Origin: Sipunculus nudus
Taxonomy: Eukaryota; Annelida; Sipuncula; Golfingiida; Sipunculidae
Assembly: GCA_026874595.1 (NCBI GenBank)
Contig: CM049322.1
Span: 49,577,340-49,641,339 of the forward strand
DNA length: 64,000 nt
Direction: 5' to 3'
Part shown: piece after piece, positions 1 to 14,100 of the stretch
Position numbering within the stretch: position 1 is the first letter of the stretch
How the letters are laid out: every line of letters begins with the position of its first letter
Made by a program: the position numbers and the translations under genes
The notes under the pieces: generated by a model
Databases searched by the model: none
The model's input: only the letters and a program-made list of their open reading frames with translations
What the model was told of the DNA's origin: nothing

Positions 1-939
1 GAGGTAAACTACAAACCCTGCAAAAATACCATGTGGAGCTCGGCTGACACTCGGCAGAACAACCATTTCTCTAGATAAGCAATGTGAGCCTCCAAAGACG
101 CAACCGCAAAAACTCTACACATTAGAATTTCAAGGAAAGTAGCCGTACCATAAACACTCTAATTATGACCGGGTAATTTAAATAAACGTTAAGCCTCTTG
201 TGAGGAATCTAAGTGTAAATACAATCATGGGCACGATGTAAAAGGCAGTGGCTATTTGGTGTGTTAGAGAGAGAGAAAAAAAGAGGCGGATACAGGAATT
301 TAGAATAACGGATGCTTACATAGCAAGGGCGCCAAGCGGGTGAACCGACGCCAGGTGTAGAATTTTTTTTTATCGAAGAGAGGTTTTTCAAGGGCATCTC
401 TGGACATCAAGATAAAAGATTCTAGGTGTTTCATTCAAATGTTATGCTCTGCATGTCTGATTGTCTTGGTGCATAAATAATGTTTTTTTACCAGATTTTT
501 TGGGCCAGCGGATACAATTTATGCAACATCGGCCTCACTGGGTGTTCCTAATCATGGTTTCGGCCGGTAGTTCACCATGTCTTAATTTAAGGTATCCAAA
601 GAGACTTTTTTGGATTTCCATAAGTGCTCAGAAGTGTCTATAGGTCCATTGGTAACGACGTGTGCCATGTTAATGGACGACTGACAAAGAGTGATCGCTA
701 TTGCTCAGACAACTCTCAGTCACTGAAAAAAGAAAACTAGAGTAGACAATTGGCATTCAGAAATGATAATCTCTACCGTACCGATTACTGTATGAAAAAC
801 TAAAATATAAATAAAAAGGGTGATTGATAAAGCAGAAATAATCCATTCATTTTCAATAGAACTAAACTCCAGGCAACACGGTGGCTTTGTGACTAGACAA
901 AGAAAACTCAAATAAGAAAACTAGTTCAGTTCCAACCAT
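1..939. other. Intergenic, no gene recognised
   Basis: AT-rich sequence with only short open frames on both strands. None shows a protein family, splice-site context or codon bias. I see no gene here. Confidence 0.5.
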
Positions 940-1480
940 TTCTTAATATTGCATGTAAAGAAACAAATATCACAAGTAAAAAGGAAGTTAAATACTTAGG
1001 AGCAACTCTAGAACGATACCTGGCAAAATCTAGTAAGGTCATGGGAAATAAATTTATAAAGAAACTAATAGATGTGTCACAATCTTATATAGAAGATGTG
1101 TTTTTAATCCCTTGTGGACACGTTGTCATCATCATTATTCCAGCCACATCTTGATGATGTATGTAACATTTGGGGTAGAGGTCTAGATAAATATACTCAG
1201 AAAAAAAGTCAGGCTGCAAAGAATAAGGTTATTAGATGTGTTTTGGATATGCATTCTAGGGATCATTTGGAAATAACTGTTTTAATAGAATGAAATGGTT
1301 GAATGTTCAGCAGAGGGTAAATTATTTGTCACTATTGCATAATAATATAAGTATTGATTATTATTATGATTATGATGAGCAAGAAATTTTTGCAAATAAT
1401 ATTTTGTGACCTGACCATATGTTTCCTAATGTTGAAACTGAAGCATATGAGCAGTTTGTGAACAAATGATCTGTACTATT
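940..1480 (+). mobile_element. Decayed non-LTR retrotransposon, C-terminal reverse transcriptase remnant
   Basis: Three pieces of a LINE reverse transcriptase C-terminal region can be read in different frames. From 981 the frame gives KEVKYLGATLE, the usual YLGxxLD-like motif. From 1141 another frame gives QPHLDDVCNIWG, equivalent to the common PHxDYxxxxWG motif. From 1293 a further frame gives KWLNVQQRVNYL, equivalent to LxWLxVxxRxxY. The order and spacing fit the end of an ORF2 in jockey/CR1-like or related LINEs. Frame changes and an in-frame stop show that it is dead. The clade cannot be assigned from this fragment. Confidence 0.7.
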
Positions 1481-3385
1481 ACCATGATCATTTGTTTGCT
1501 TTATGAATAACTGCCGACATTTCAGTAGTTTGCACATTTGGTTAATTGAATCTATTTTTTATAATATATATTATTAAATATATGTATTTTTTTATTTTAA
1601 AAAATTATACAGTTTAAATATAACTAATGTCCCCAGTCCATAGATTAAAGGACTTTTTGGTGGTAGGGGGAGGGGGAGTATGTGGAATGGTGGGAGTTAC
1701 AACATATCTGTATTATAATAATGTTATACATAGGATTATCACATAATTCAACAATGCTTACAGGAATAAAAAGTTCATTCATAATTACGTAATACTTAAA
1801 AAAAAGGACAGACAGACTGGTACACAAACAAAGCTGATAATATATGAAGTTTGAATTATTTCTTAATTTATTTAATATATATTTTTTTTTTAGTTTAAGA
1901 TCTGCAATAATACACAACTGAATATGTAATTTGCTCTCAAATTTCAGACTTAAAAAGCTTAATCCCAAACACATGTACAGCATATGAAAGTTATTTCAAC
2001 AGTCCTTATAGGAAAAATTTAATAATTAATATATATTTAATGATAATGGAGAGATGATGGACAGAACTGATCACTTTAAGTTCCATTCTCCTAAGGCAAG
2101 AATTTGTTTCAATAAGATCTTTTTGTTTCCAATCCTATTATTTTTTTTAAACAAATAAATTTTACACATTTGCAATAAAAAAAATGTCCCAGTGCACTGG
2201 AATCAATGGCAGCAGACTTAGGGGGGGGGGTAGGTTTATACTTCTATACATTTCCAATGTAACATATATATCTGAATATAAAAATTGATTCATAATTCTA
2301 AATTGCATCATCATTAATCTCAATCTTGTCAGAAAACACAACATCATGCATACAAATGTTTATTTATTTTTGTGGTAAAAAATAAATTTGAGAAATAATA
2401 AATATCTAAAATAATACTTGATTCAGATTTCACAATTTTAATTTGTGCCTTTATATGCTACATATTTTATAAATCCAAGCATAATGATGGGTTTAATTAT
2501 ATTTGATAAAATCATTTAAAAGAAACACAACATGGCATCTTCTGGATTACACCTTGAATTACTTTTTCAAGGAATGTTTTTGTATATTGGAGTGGAAACA
2601 GCATTACAATTAAGGAGATAATAACTCAATTACTGCATAGCACTTGGTGGGTTGGGTTTGGCGGGGGGGGGGGGGGGGGGATCGGGATGGTGATATGAGA
2701 ATAACTGTTCACCTGTCACAGCAGGGGATGTCCCCCAGTAACTGTAACAAATCAGAAACCCTGGCATAGTTGACTTCCAGTGACCTGGAGTGGGACCCTG
2801 CATCTGGACCAAGCAAATGACTACAATAGAGCCTCACGAAAATAACTTGCCTAATTTTCAAGCTATTATGTTCAAATTTCAGATTAAAACTAAATAAATA
2901 CTTATGTTTACATGCTTTGAAAATTAAATCAATAGTACTTACAGGAAAAAAAAGTGCCTTGGTCAAAGTTGGGCAAAATTTAAGGTACTGATTTTATTTT
3001 TATGCTTATAACTTAAAAAATTTACAAAATTCAGATTTTATTTTGGGTAAACAATTGAATCTTAATAAAACAAAGTTATATACTTGGGAAAATAGTCTCT
3101 AGTTTCAATTTTTTTCATGTTAAGTGAGTGAATATTTTCCTGATTTTTTGCAAAGTCCATTGTGTTCGGGCCCATAACTTATATTGTACGGATTTAATTT
3201 CTGGCATGTATATAGGAAATATATAGGAGCTTACTTTTGGTAAATATTAAGGAAAACAGATAAGTGGTTTTGACATTAGGCAGTCCTGATGTGTGATAAT
3301 AGGTTTTAAATGGAAATTTGAGGTTTTCCTAAATATCTCGAAGGAACAGTCATATTGACCCATTTTTCGGTAGGGTAGGAGATTT
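1481..3385. other. Intergenic, AT-rich, no gene recognised
   Basis: Low-complexity AT-rich DNA with homopolymer runs, including a G run near 2661-2680 and a shorter one near 2221-2230. Open frames are short and carry no recognisable domains. Confidence 0.5.
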
Positions 3386-3389
3386 TTGG

Positions 3390-3545
3390 GACATCTAATA
3401 GTTTGCCGGATTTTGGATTCATAGGTCTAACGGTTTCGAAACGTGCCAGTCTAACGGACGGACAGACCGACAGCTAGACGGACGGACGGACGACGGACAA
3501 TGGACCACGACTATAGCTCAGATGACTTACAGTCGGCTGAGCAAA
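3390..3545 (+). repeat. Interspersed ACGG-rich repeat
   Basis: A stretch with iterated ACGGACGG/ACAGACGG units (about 3463-3500) is followed by a phrase reading CTATAGCTCAGATGACTTAC. This combination is familiar to me as a common interspersed repeat end in bivalve genomes; that recollection is background knowledge, not something the window proves. There is no coding potential. Confidence 0.45.
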
Positions 3546-4118
3546 AAGGAGATGCAAATACATATATGCACATATTTATCCATGACATGAAGTATGATGA
3601 AGCCTGATTCTTTCTATTTCAAAGTCTAATTTATGTACGGTGACAACCTTAAAATGAAATTTATTTGAATGTCGGGGTTTCACAGGCAGACGCCCTTGGG
3701 GCGTAAAGCAACGAGAAGGTCCGGCACACCCAACACCGCAGAAGACAAACAAATATCACATACACCCGGCGTGGTGTGCGGCGGAATGCTAATTAGGCGG
3801 GATGTCGACATAACAGAGTTAATGTTGTCCGAGCACTGTCTGGCAATGTCAAACACTCAACATGATCCACTGGTCATTGTGGACATAGTGGGGCCGTCTC
3901 AAAACGAATGTATTATAACGAAGGTGTAACAATTAAATAATAAATAAAAAAATGGATCATCGATTTATAAATACTTAAGCTGCGTTTGCTTCAGTAGGTT
4001 TTTTTTTTACTTAATACAAGACTGAGCGGGCCTTAATATCTGACCGACTTCGGCGTCTCCGAATCGTGATGACATTCATATAGAAAACTGCATCGCAAAA
4101 GCCAGCCTTTTTGTTCCA

Positions 4119-4315
4119 CAGAAGCTGATCCAGGGAGACCCCCCCCCCCCCTTTTTTCATCAAAAACAACGGTTTTTAAGGACTTCAAACAAACTTTTGC
4201 GGCCTGGAACCCCCCCCCCCCCTTTCCAGACCTGGGGACCTTTTTTTTAGGTTTTCATTAGTCCTCCTGGGTTGGACCCGCCCATTTTTTATCCTTAATC
4301 CTGGATCCGCCCCTG
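4119..4315 (-). mobile_element. MITE-like element with 5-bp target duplication (family 1)
   Basis: A 197-bp element with terminal inverted repeats. The minus-strand start is CAGGGGCGGATCCAGG and the plus-strand start is CAGAAGCTGATCCAGG. Both sides carry the identical flank TTCCA (4114-4118 and 4316-4320), a 5-bp target-site duplication. The interior has long C runs and no open frame. Related copies lie at 16350-16490, 23431-23605, 28839-29045 and 56067-56289. The ends resemble hAT-type termini, but hAT elements usually make 8-bp duplications, so the superfamily is uncertain. Confidence 0.75.
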
Positions 4316-4320
4316 TTCCA

Positions 4321-7106
4321 ACCATATTATTGTATAGAGACGGCAACTCTAACACAAGACAACGAATGACTGAGTAATACAAAATAATACAGATGAATGT
4401 GTTAACCCTATACCTATGGCTATCAACTAAATTTCCTGCGCCTCGCACAAATCGGCTGTCAGTCAATCAACTCCTAGTAGACATGTTTGCATGCAGTAAG
4501 AATTCAATTAGAATGCAGGGAAATTTACCACTTAACTCATCATAACGGAACCGTTTTTTTTTTCCAAATGTTTGGTTATGACGGGAATTGCCTGAACATA
4601 AATAACGGTAAGAGCGGTTTTTTTCAGCTGATCGGGTGTTTAAAGGCGTTTTCGTTAATATCCACATACACAACAAAATTGTTTTCTTTGGCATTTCCAG
4701 TGCTATTCTGTTACTCTGACAACTCGGTGACTCTCTTGTGTTTGAGGGAAAAATTCTCCCCAGGCTTAAAAATGCATGGCCACAGGATCAGTCAAATATA
4801 TCCATATCAATTACCATTATTCACTGTTTTCAATTATCCGTGACGGTTTCAATTTTGATATCTTGCTACATAAAATATTATTTTCAGATTATATGGATTA
4901 ATATATTAATTATTTAATAGGCACACAATATTTTCATAGTTTGGAGATCAGCTTAGGAAACATTTTACTTTGGTAAATTCTTGCTGCATCATTACTGGGA
5001 TATACAATAAAATGTTTATTTTTTTTTTACAATAAGATTCTTTGATTTAATTGTAACGTTAAATGTATGTTGTTATTAATAGTGTTAAATTTTGCTTTCA
5101 ATGTTTTACGCTATCAATAATATATGGCTTGTCAATGAAGCTATAATATTAATGGCTATTTTCACGAAAGTCGCGAATTTCTAACCCCTGCAAACTAGTA
5201 TCTAGCTAGCTAGATCTTGCTTTTAAAGTCACTAGACAGACATGATTGAGGTGATCTGGGATCACCGCCCCGGTTGTCTCTTAGACTATGAATTTTGAAT
5301 TTTGCTGAGCCGATAGACGAGACGCCGCAGCCAAGCCAAGCCCCAAGAAGCCAGGAGAGGTCGCCACCTACCCGCACCGGGGACCAGGAAGACAGGGAGG
5401 AGTCGAAGAGGAGAGAGAAAAAACAAATTTCCAACCATGTGCAGTACAGTAAAAGCGATCAACAAGAGCCGTTATCAGGCCTTACATTTCTCCACCCAAG
5501 GTGAGAATATACTTCACCTCTGTGTGACAGTGCTTTAATATATTCAGATATATATTCAGAGGATATCCTTGTTGACTGACCTTGATAGCAAAGGAGAACC
5601 ACAGACAACAACTGCATGATTATAAAGAAAATCAATGTTGATAGATTCTACCGGCGGTCGCCATGTTACCATCTCCACAAAACTGCATCCAAGCCCAATC
5701 ATGAAGAAGAAATCATTACGGATAAACGAGCAGACAAAAGCATTGATTAACAAAGAGAAAAGCACAAAAAAACTGCAATGAAACGAATTATTTTATAGAC
5801 TCAGTGACCAAAAATATGAAACTACCAACTAAATTATATTTATTATAATGTACACCCATTTTTAGTATGATGAATACGAAACACATAAAATTAAGTAAAA
5901 TCCTTTTACGTACATGATCCTTCGGAGAGTGAATAATTTGAATAATTAATACACGTAATAATTGTAAACGGACTGGGGCAAGAGCATACCTTCTATATTT
6001 CATAGACTTTGAACTTAGTCACAAAAATTGATCCGTGAAAAACATCACCAGGTATCCAGATAATTAATTTGTCATTGTTTTGTTTTTAATCAAATCATCA
6101 TTAAAGTGATGCTTCTACGCGGTCCCCCGGGCTAGCGCGTGCCTCACTGGGCGTAGCAACCACCGTGCGCATAATTTACATACCGCTCTAAGACCAGACT
6201 TGCGACAGCAAGCGTGACCCCAGTGTGGTCACAGGTAGGGAATACCGGAATCATAATGCAAGGATAAAATCAATTCCCCTGGTAAGGTGGACTTTTTTGT
6301 ATTCAATTACTTAAAAGCTATTATTAATTAGAATATTTAATGTCAATGTAATTATTTTTCTGAGTATGCCTTTATCATTCAACTTTTTCCATTAACATTT
6401 TGTAAAATATACTAACAACATTTGGCTTTTAATTGCTACGATTGTCTCATACAGATTATGGATCACGTGACATTTTGGCTATAACATTATCAAGAATAAT
6501 TTCAAGACAGATATTTCGTAGGATATGAAGTCATATGTAAGTTCTTGAATATTACATGCTTGTGATAAGTACATTGGTAGAATACACATAGTTCAGCTTG
6601 ATTTATAGGACATATCCTGTGCCCTCACAATACTTGTCACACCCTTTAACCCCTGAGTTATAAATCAGTGTTTGTATACAAATTTGTTTGTATAGCCATT
6701 TGGACATCCTCTTCATTTGTAAACGATTTTACAACATATTTTTATTTACAATTAACTATAATGACCGAACACTTTTAGAACTGATCACAAATTAAATGTT
6801 CAAAGGCAATATATCGATGACGAAGCTTGGGCCAAGCAATATATAATCTCTTACCCTCGTATAAATAGTAATATATATAGGGTTAGTTTGTACATTATTT
6901 TTTTTTTCACTTTTTTAAATTTTGTATTAATTTGATTGCTATACAATTGCTTGAACACCTTTTTATCTAGCATATGCGAAAAAGTACAACATTCAGATAA
7001 TTTTATTAGTATAACTTTCATAATTTATAGGCCTATGATATTTTAGGGGAAGATACGAGACAATTGACTGTTTTGTCCTGAACTGTCAAAGTCCGTCCAT
7101 GACAGA
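4321..7106. other. Intergenic upstream of the chitinase-like gene
   Basis: Mostly AT-rich non-coding DNA. A more GC-rich patch at about 5289-5505 holds an open frame for a hydrophilic Arg/Glu/Gln-rich peptide that runs into CCAAG followed by GTGAGA, a good donor consensus. It could be a stray first exon, but nothing identifies it. The promoter of the gene beginning at 7107 should lie in the last few hundred bases; I found no convincing TATA box. Confidence 0.4.
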
Positions 7107-8098
7107 ATGATGTCAGAGCAGCCTAACAGACTGCCTCGTTCTGGTCACCTGGCTGTTGCAGTCCTGTTTATGGTGGTCGTGAATATAATACCAACAGCAC
7201 AGGGTAAGTCAGCCATCTTAGCAAAATGTGATAGGTTTTCCATTATGAATGGAATCGCAAGAACTTTTCAGAGCATTTCGGGAACGGGCCAGTGAAGAAT
7301 CGGTTAAATTTTGGTTTTGATCAGGCACTTGATCTGAATTCATAAACGTCATCAAGGAAAAGTCAGAAATCTAGATTCATTTATACACGAATGAACCTGG
7401 GAATATGGACCGATTAAGTGAATTACGGAGGCTTAAATTCATTAGTATACAGATTTCTAGTCTGATCACCGGCACCATAAATCTGTTTCCTTATATTCGC
7501 AATTTTGGTCCCCATCCGTAGTCTGTAACGCGCAAGAAAAAACCGAATCCATTCAAGATTAACTCTTTCCATATGTACGTTAGTACGCGTCCAGTATACA
7601 CATCCGCAAATCTGAACGCATCAAACAGACCAGAGGGCATTTCTGTCGATTTGTTGATGGAAAAAATTACAAATTTTCCCGGCAGGTCACTGGGGGCTTT
7701 CAAATATATTAGAAAATTCAATTTTACTTGGTCTGTAGGTACATATGAAAACAATCTGACGTATAGCGAACTAAGGGGCGTACGTTCCATTCAAATCTGC
7801 GGTTACATGGACACATAGATTGATACTTCAATGAATTTTTAAATTTTTTCTCGTTTTTTTTCCGAGTTAAGAAAAAAAACGGTCAAAATGTTTTCCCACA
7901 GGGAAATATATCAGCTTGGAACGAAATGTAGCCATTGACAAAATATAATATATATTCGGTTGATGTACATTGTATGTAAGCTGAAACAGGACGAGTTTTA
8001 AAAAAAACACACTTTGTGAAAACATGTGCCTTGTGTTGCAAGGACGGATGTATATTCCTTCCAGTAGGCTCAATACTTGCAATGATGTTAATGTATCT

Positions 8099-8156
<58 letters not shown>

Positions 8157-11100
8157 AATATATTTATCATTATAATTGTTATTATTCGGTAACGCACTGT
8201 AGCCAGAGTGTTAAATTTAAGCCTGAAGGGATCGTTTCAAACTCCGTTGTATAGCGCTGTCACTTTAGAATTATACACGACAGGTTTTTTTTTGCGTTTT
8301 ATGGCACAGCGTACCACGTGGTTTGTTACTACCCGAGCTGGGCGCAGTACCGGGCTCCTCCAGCCACTTACAAAGCAGACGACATTGACGTCAAACTCTG
8401 CAGTCACGTGATCTTTGCCTTTGCCAAAATTGACAAGACAATAAGCACAGCCGATTGGAATGATGAAGGTTTGAAAAAGTTATGTTATAAGTAGAATCTG
8501 TTACATATATTTATATTTTTAAAATATTTTACGAGCCACTATAAGATGCAACAATCATGATATAACTTTAATTTGAGAGCTTTATTTGTTTACATTTCCT
8601 AAATATTTGAAACATATGGATGTATATAGATAAATGAGCACGCAAAGGGAAGGATATATATTTAACATTTTTTTTTTATTTGTTTAAAATGCATCTAATT
8701 ATTCTTTATCATTTAATCTACCTATATGATATCATATATACTCAAATTGCGGTTCACTATATAAACAATAATTTACTGTTTAAAGTATAGAAATACTATA
8801 AGTAGTGTTTAAAAACTATAAAAAAAATGCTTAATTAAACTGAATTATACATTCCATAGAATAAGGAACATTACATGGTAGCTTATTATGCCGCTTATGC
8901 ATGTCTGACCTAGAGCAAAATAGTTGGAAAATAAACAGTTTAGGTACATATGCTCCCATAATTGCAGTGGCTGTTTCAGTTTACATGTTGTCAGGTAAAT
9001 TTCAGGGATTTTATATGCACCAACTACGTTCATTGTAACATTATGATGTTTTAATTTCAGCGATGTATCAGAAAATTATTTCCATGAAGTCGGTGAATCC
9101 TTCACTGAAACTCCTTGTGGGGGTTGGCGGGAATACCGCCAAGTCAGCACCTTTTAGTTACATTATAGAAACACGTCAGCGGCGACAGGACTTCATTCAG
9201 AGTGCTCTGACATACCTCCGCGCCAACAATCTGGATGGGCTTGACCTTGACTGGGAATTCCCAACACTTCATGGCAGCACACCGGAGGATAAACCCCGAT
9301 TCACAGCATTTGTGAAGGTGACTGGCCCGTAATGTCTCGTGAATTATATAAAATGACAAATACGTGTTGATAAATTATGAATACGTTATTTATCTGAGCG
9401 TCTTCGGCCATATGTCATTCGGTATGTTTTCGTTTGTGATCATAAGCTACATATCATGGCTATGTACACAACCAGAAAGATATACCTGCTATTCTTATAT
9501 AAATATAATATTAAATGTATTATAGTCACGTTGTTGTGAGTTGCTTCATTAAAAAAAGAAATAAATAGAAAAATACTAAAGTGTAGATAGAGACAATGAT
9601 GACACGGTTATCCAGATTATTAGTATTATTTAAGCTATCTTTTCATGTGATATTATTCGTCTCATCATACAATCATGGATTCTGTGGAAATCGAAGCATG
9701 CATGAAATGGTGGCCAGCGAAGCTTTTAGCCTAGATATACACTTTTTTTCTCAAACAAATGCCTTACTAGAAATTGTGACTATAACTGTTTTTGCAGGAA
9801 ATATACGAGGCGTTTGATGCGGAGTCACGTGACACTGGTAAGGGTCGCCTGCTGCTGACGTCAGCAATGGCGGCCGTAGAATCTGTGATTGACGGCGGCT
9901 ACGAAGTGGCTGAAATGGCCAAGTGAGTATGAAATAGACCTGATGAGCATGTAACAGACGAGCGTGCGCTCTCCGTGAACTGGTTAGCCGTTGTGTCGGG
10001 TCCTATGAGTAAGTTTTTGGGCTCTGGAGTGAGAGAATTTTGTTCAGTCTATCATGCCTGCAAACTAACCCTAAAGTTAGAGGGGTGTATTTCCAGGCCC
10101 TATATATTATCATATAAGATGCACATGTTGAGTGCACAGGGAAAGTTTTTCACTCGAGTGTTAAGCATCACGTTAAACAGTGGGTAATGTATCTTATTGT
10201 TTTTCCGCCAGAGAAAAAAATTCTGTAATGCATTAAAAGTGCACCACAGATGTCGCCACCTGCCGAGCCATGCACACGCCATTAGCACTCACACTTTCAA
10301 TAACCTTAAACAGCAAAAAATTATGACTACCCCAGGGAAAAAAATATTGTTCAAAGTCTTCTGTCTCCCACCATCTGAAACATTTTTTTTTCCACATAAA
10401 TCAAATGTCTAACGTTCTCTGCTGCCCTGCAATAGGTAATGTCTTCTCTTACCTGAGCGTTAATGTCAGTCTCCGCTAACAGATGGCACTAGTGCGATGG
10501 ACTATACCTACTAATTTGAGCACCGCCATTCAGATATCGCAGGTACCAATTATTTCACTGCTGCCCTAGCTGATTAGTTCTTATCAAAACGCACACCTGG
10601 AACTACATAACATCGTCAACCTTTGGGTTCAGTCAGTGCCCCTGACACCAGATGGCAGTGTATGCATATACAAAAGACATCTTCGATGATCTGATGTGAA
10701 CTCCAAGTTAATCCCAGGGTTCATGGGAATTTTCCCATGAAGGGTTGTATATGACGTATCAAGAAAAATTTTTCGCCAACATGTAGCTGACCTTACTCCT
10801 TTGTATTACCTAAAATAAAAGTGCAGAGCCATTTTAGAATTGCTAATACTTTTTCTCTCAAAACTGTAGCGACAGATAATATGAAACTAAATCCAATTTG
10901 TTCACGTATCTATCGAATAATACCCGGTTAAAAAATAAATTTGTCATATTACATTACACTTATATTACATATAAATCATATTATATTATACATGTTATAT
11001 ATTTCATCATATTCATTATATTAATCATATTATATAATGTTTATTTTGATAGAGTATATTTATTATATTATAATTTATTATATTAGATATTGTTATATCA

Positions 11101-14100
11101 TATGAATATATAAGCTTTAATTGTTTTATATCAATTACGTTATATATTTTTACATATATAACATTTTTATTATATTATAACATATATATTATAACGTTTC
11201 ATTTTTACATTATTTATATTACATTATATTATATCAATATATACATTTATAACATGTATTAAGCATATACTTTCCAGGTACCTGGACTTCCTCAATCTCA
11301 TGACGTATGATTTCCACGGATCATGGAATAATTACACGGGACACAACGGAGGGCTGTACGCGCGGCAACAGGATACGCAGTTCCAGAAGACGCTTACTGC
11401 GGTAAATGTGACGATAATACAGTAAATATGGGTTAAGAGTGGTGAACATGAAGCTTAGTGGTGTGAATATAATTTTAGATGTGGTAAATGTGACGCCAGT
11501 TCGGGTTTATATGACGCTTCAGGCGGTAAAGCTGACGCTATACGGGGGGAATTTGACGCTAGTTGAGGTGAACGTGACGCTAGTTTTGACGAACTGGACG
11601 CTGCGTGTAGTGAATGTGACGTTAGGTGAGATGAATGCGACATTTGTTGAGACATTATGACAATTTATCTGATTGAGGTGATGCTGTATTCGGGAAATGT
11701 GACGCTTGTTACGGTGAAAAGGACGCTTATAGTGCGGTGAATGTGACGTTAGGTGAGATGAATGTGACGTTATGTTTGTCAAAGAGGTCATTCAGAACTT
11801 ACTATCATTCGCTTATTTCATTGATTAAATAAAGCACCTGTTATAGCGCTTAATAATGTGTTCTCTTATTTACTCAAAATGTGTTTTTTATCCATGCAGG
11901 ATTTTATTGTTAGGAAGTACCTCTCGCTGGGAGCGCCCCCAGGTAAGCTGGTGCTTGGCGTCCCCTTCTACGGACGCTCGTGGACATTCTGTCCGGGGGA
12001 ACGGGCACGAGGAGTGGGGGCAGCTGCCTCTTGTGGGCCAGGGAGAGAGGGAGCCGGAACCAAGCTAGCCGGTACTCTGGCTTATTACGAGGTAAAGTAC
12101 ACTGTTAGTGGACAAATAATTCCGATTAACCACATGATAGCCTTTTTATATATGTACATATGTTACAAAGGAGAAAATAATTTCAGGTAAAATAACGTGT
12201 TTCAAACGTAACAATCATTGCACACTAATATAGTGAATCATTTTCTCTTAATATCAAATAGAAGAATCATTGCCTACTGTAATAAACAAATTCACTTATA
12301 CCAATTACATTTATAGATACGATTATCTGGTTTACACCATGCACTAACTGCAGGCCATTTTGACAGAAACAGATGACTGACCCCACGGCTAGTTTAAACT
12401 CAGCCATGCCATAACATATAATACAAGCATAAATACACGTTAGCCGGCTTGGAATATTTTTTTTTATATATTAAAATGCAGGTGTGCCAAAGGATTCAGT
12501 CTGAAGGAATGACCACAGAATTTGACCCGGAAGCACTTACTCCTTATGCATATTCATCAAGGGAGTGGATATCTTACGACAGTCCTCAGAGTGTCTCACG
12601 GAAGGTAAGAATGTTAAAAAAAATTGCAAAACATTTAGGCCAAAAAAAAAATTAAAGATATGGTTCTCAGGCACCGCCCGCACCAATTTTAAACCCCCGC
12701 ATCAAAAATTTTTATTTTGATTTTCAATAAAAACTTTCCAATTTTGAGCTGCAGCCGCTCCGACATTTTTTTCAAGAAGATAAAACCATACAATTTCCTT
12801 TGTTTTGTAGTGCTTTTACTTATTTAGCAAAATAAAGCTGTTATTTTCATGCTTTTCCCTTATCATTTGACATTTTTATCGAAGCATACCAAAAAATTTA
12901 AAATAAAAAAGCGCCCGCCCGCATTGATTTCTGAAAAAAAGTGCCTGAGAACCATACCTTTTTTTTATTTTGGCCTTACGTTTTTTTTTTTACCACAGTC
13001 GAAAGTATGGTACTCTTATGAAACATGATAAAAATGAAGTTATAAGCTTTACTAGTATACAAGAAAACATGAAAGTATGAGAAGCGTATGACATTAAAAC
13101 GTCCACCTTAGCACCTCTCTTAAATCCGTCACATATAATATCATTTTTACGAAATAGTTTGTGTTTGATAAGACACTGCATGGACTAAACCTTAAGATAC
13201 AACATAATGACATAATAAGAATGTGTTTGGATCATCGACTCCTTTAATTCAATTAAAACAATTAATACAATTGCAATATACTTTTCACAATATCTGTATC
13301 TATATGTTTAAATTTTTCAAAACGCTCGAGTGCTGGTTAGCAAGTCGCCTCTAACATTTTCGTAGCGGTCCTATCAGGCACATTTGACTCATATATATTC
13401 TGAAAATAAAAGGAATATATGCTGGACATTGACACTAACTGGAACGTTTTTAGGCTTTCTTATAAGTGATAACGAGGAGATGTAAGTCATGACGTCAGTT
13501 ATATAATAACTTCAGTTGTGCCTGGAAAGTCGATTAGTGAAAGGCTCGGCTGTCTCCACTAGCGACCTCGGGGCTATGAGAGTGCGTGCGTGGGTAGTAA
13601 TTGTCCGTCAAAGGCCCAGTCCTCCATGGTTTTATTCAGGCCTCCCGAATTCCTCCCCCTCTCAGGGCTTTCAGGAACGTGGGAGTAAACGTCTGAGACG
13701 TTCAAAATGTAACTCTGACGCTCGGTTCTGGGATTTCAAGCGTCCAACCAGACTAGAGAGAATTTTGGCTGTTAGACTGACAGGATCCAAGTTGTCCTTT
13801 TAAGCAGTTTCTGATAATTGCCGACTACCTTAGAAACCAGTTAATTACGTAAATTCTGTGCTGATAACTGAGTTAAGATTTCACTCTTATCAAATAATCA
13901 TACAATGATGCAATAACATACATGTAATGGTGCGAAAATGACGTGAAATTAAAAAAAAACACAATATAACAAAACACTTCAGAATTTTGACACAGATCGC
14001 CTCCCGTTGAACGCGCCATGTTGAAAACCATGCGGCCTCTAGATTCTACAGAGCGCCACCATAGCGCCACAATCTGAGCAAACTTATAGTGCCTAGCATT

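Noticed and set aside
3669-3929. 86-codon open frame followed closely by A-rich sequence with AATAAA
   Set aside because: The peptide has no family I recognise and no splice partners; a decayed transposon piece is as likely as a small gene.
11439-11791. Heptad-like open frames on both strands
   Set aside because: They result from the 21-bp minisatellite in chitinase intron 5.
13516-13803. 95-codon open frame in chitinase intron 7
   Set aside because: It does not continue the GH18 domain, is not flanked by matching splice sites, and exon 7 joins exon 8 cleanly without it.
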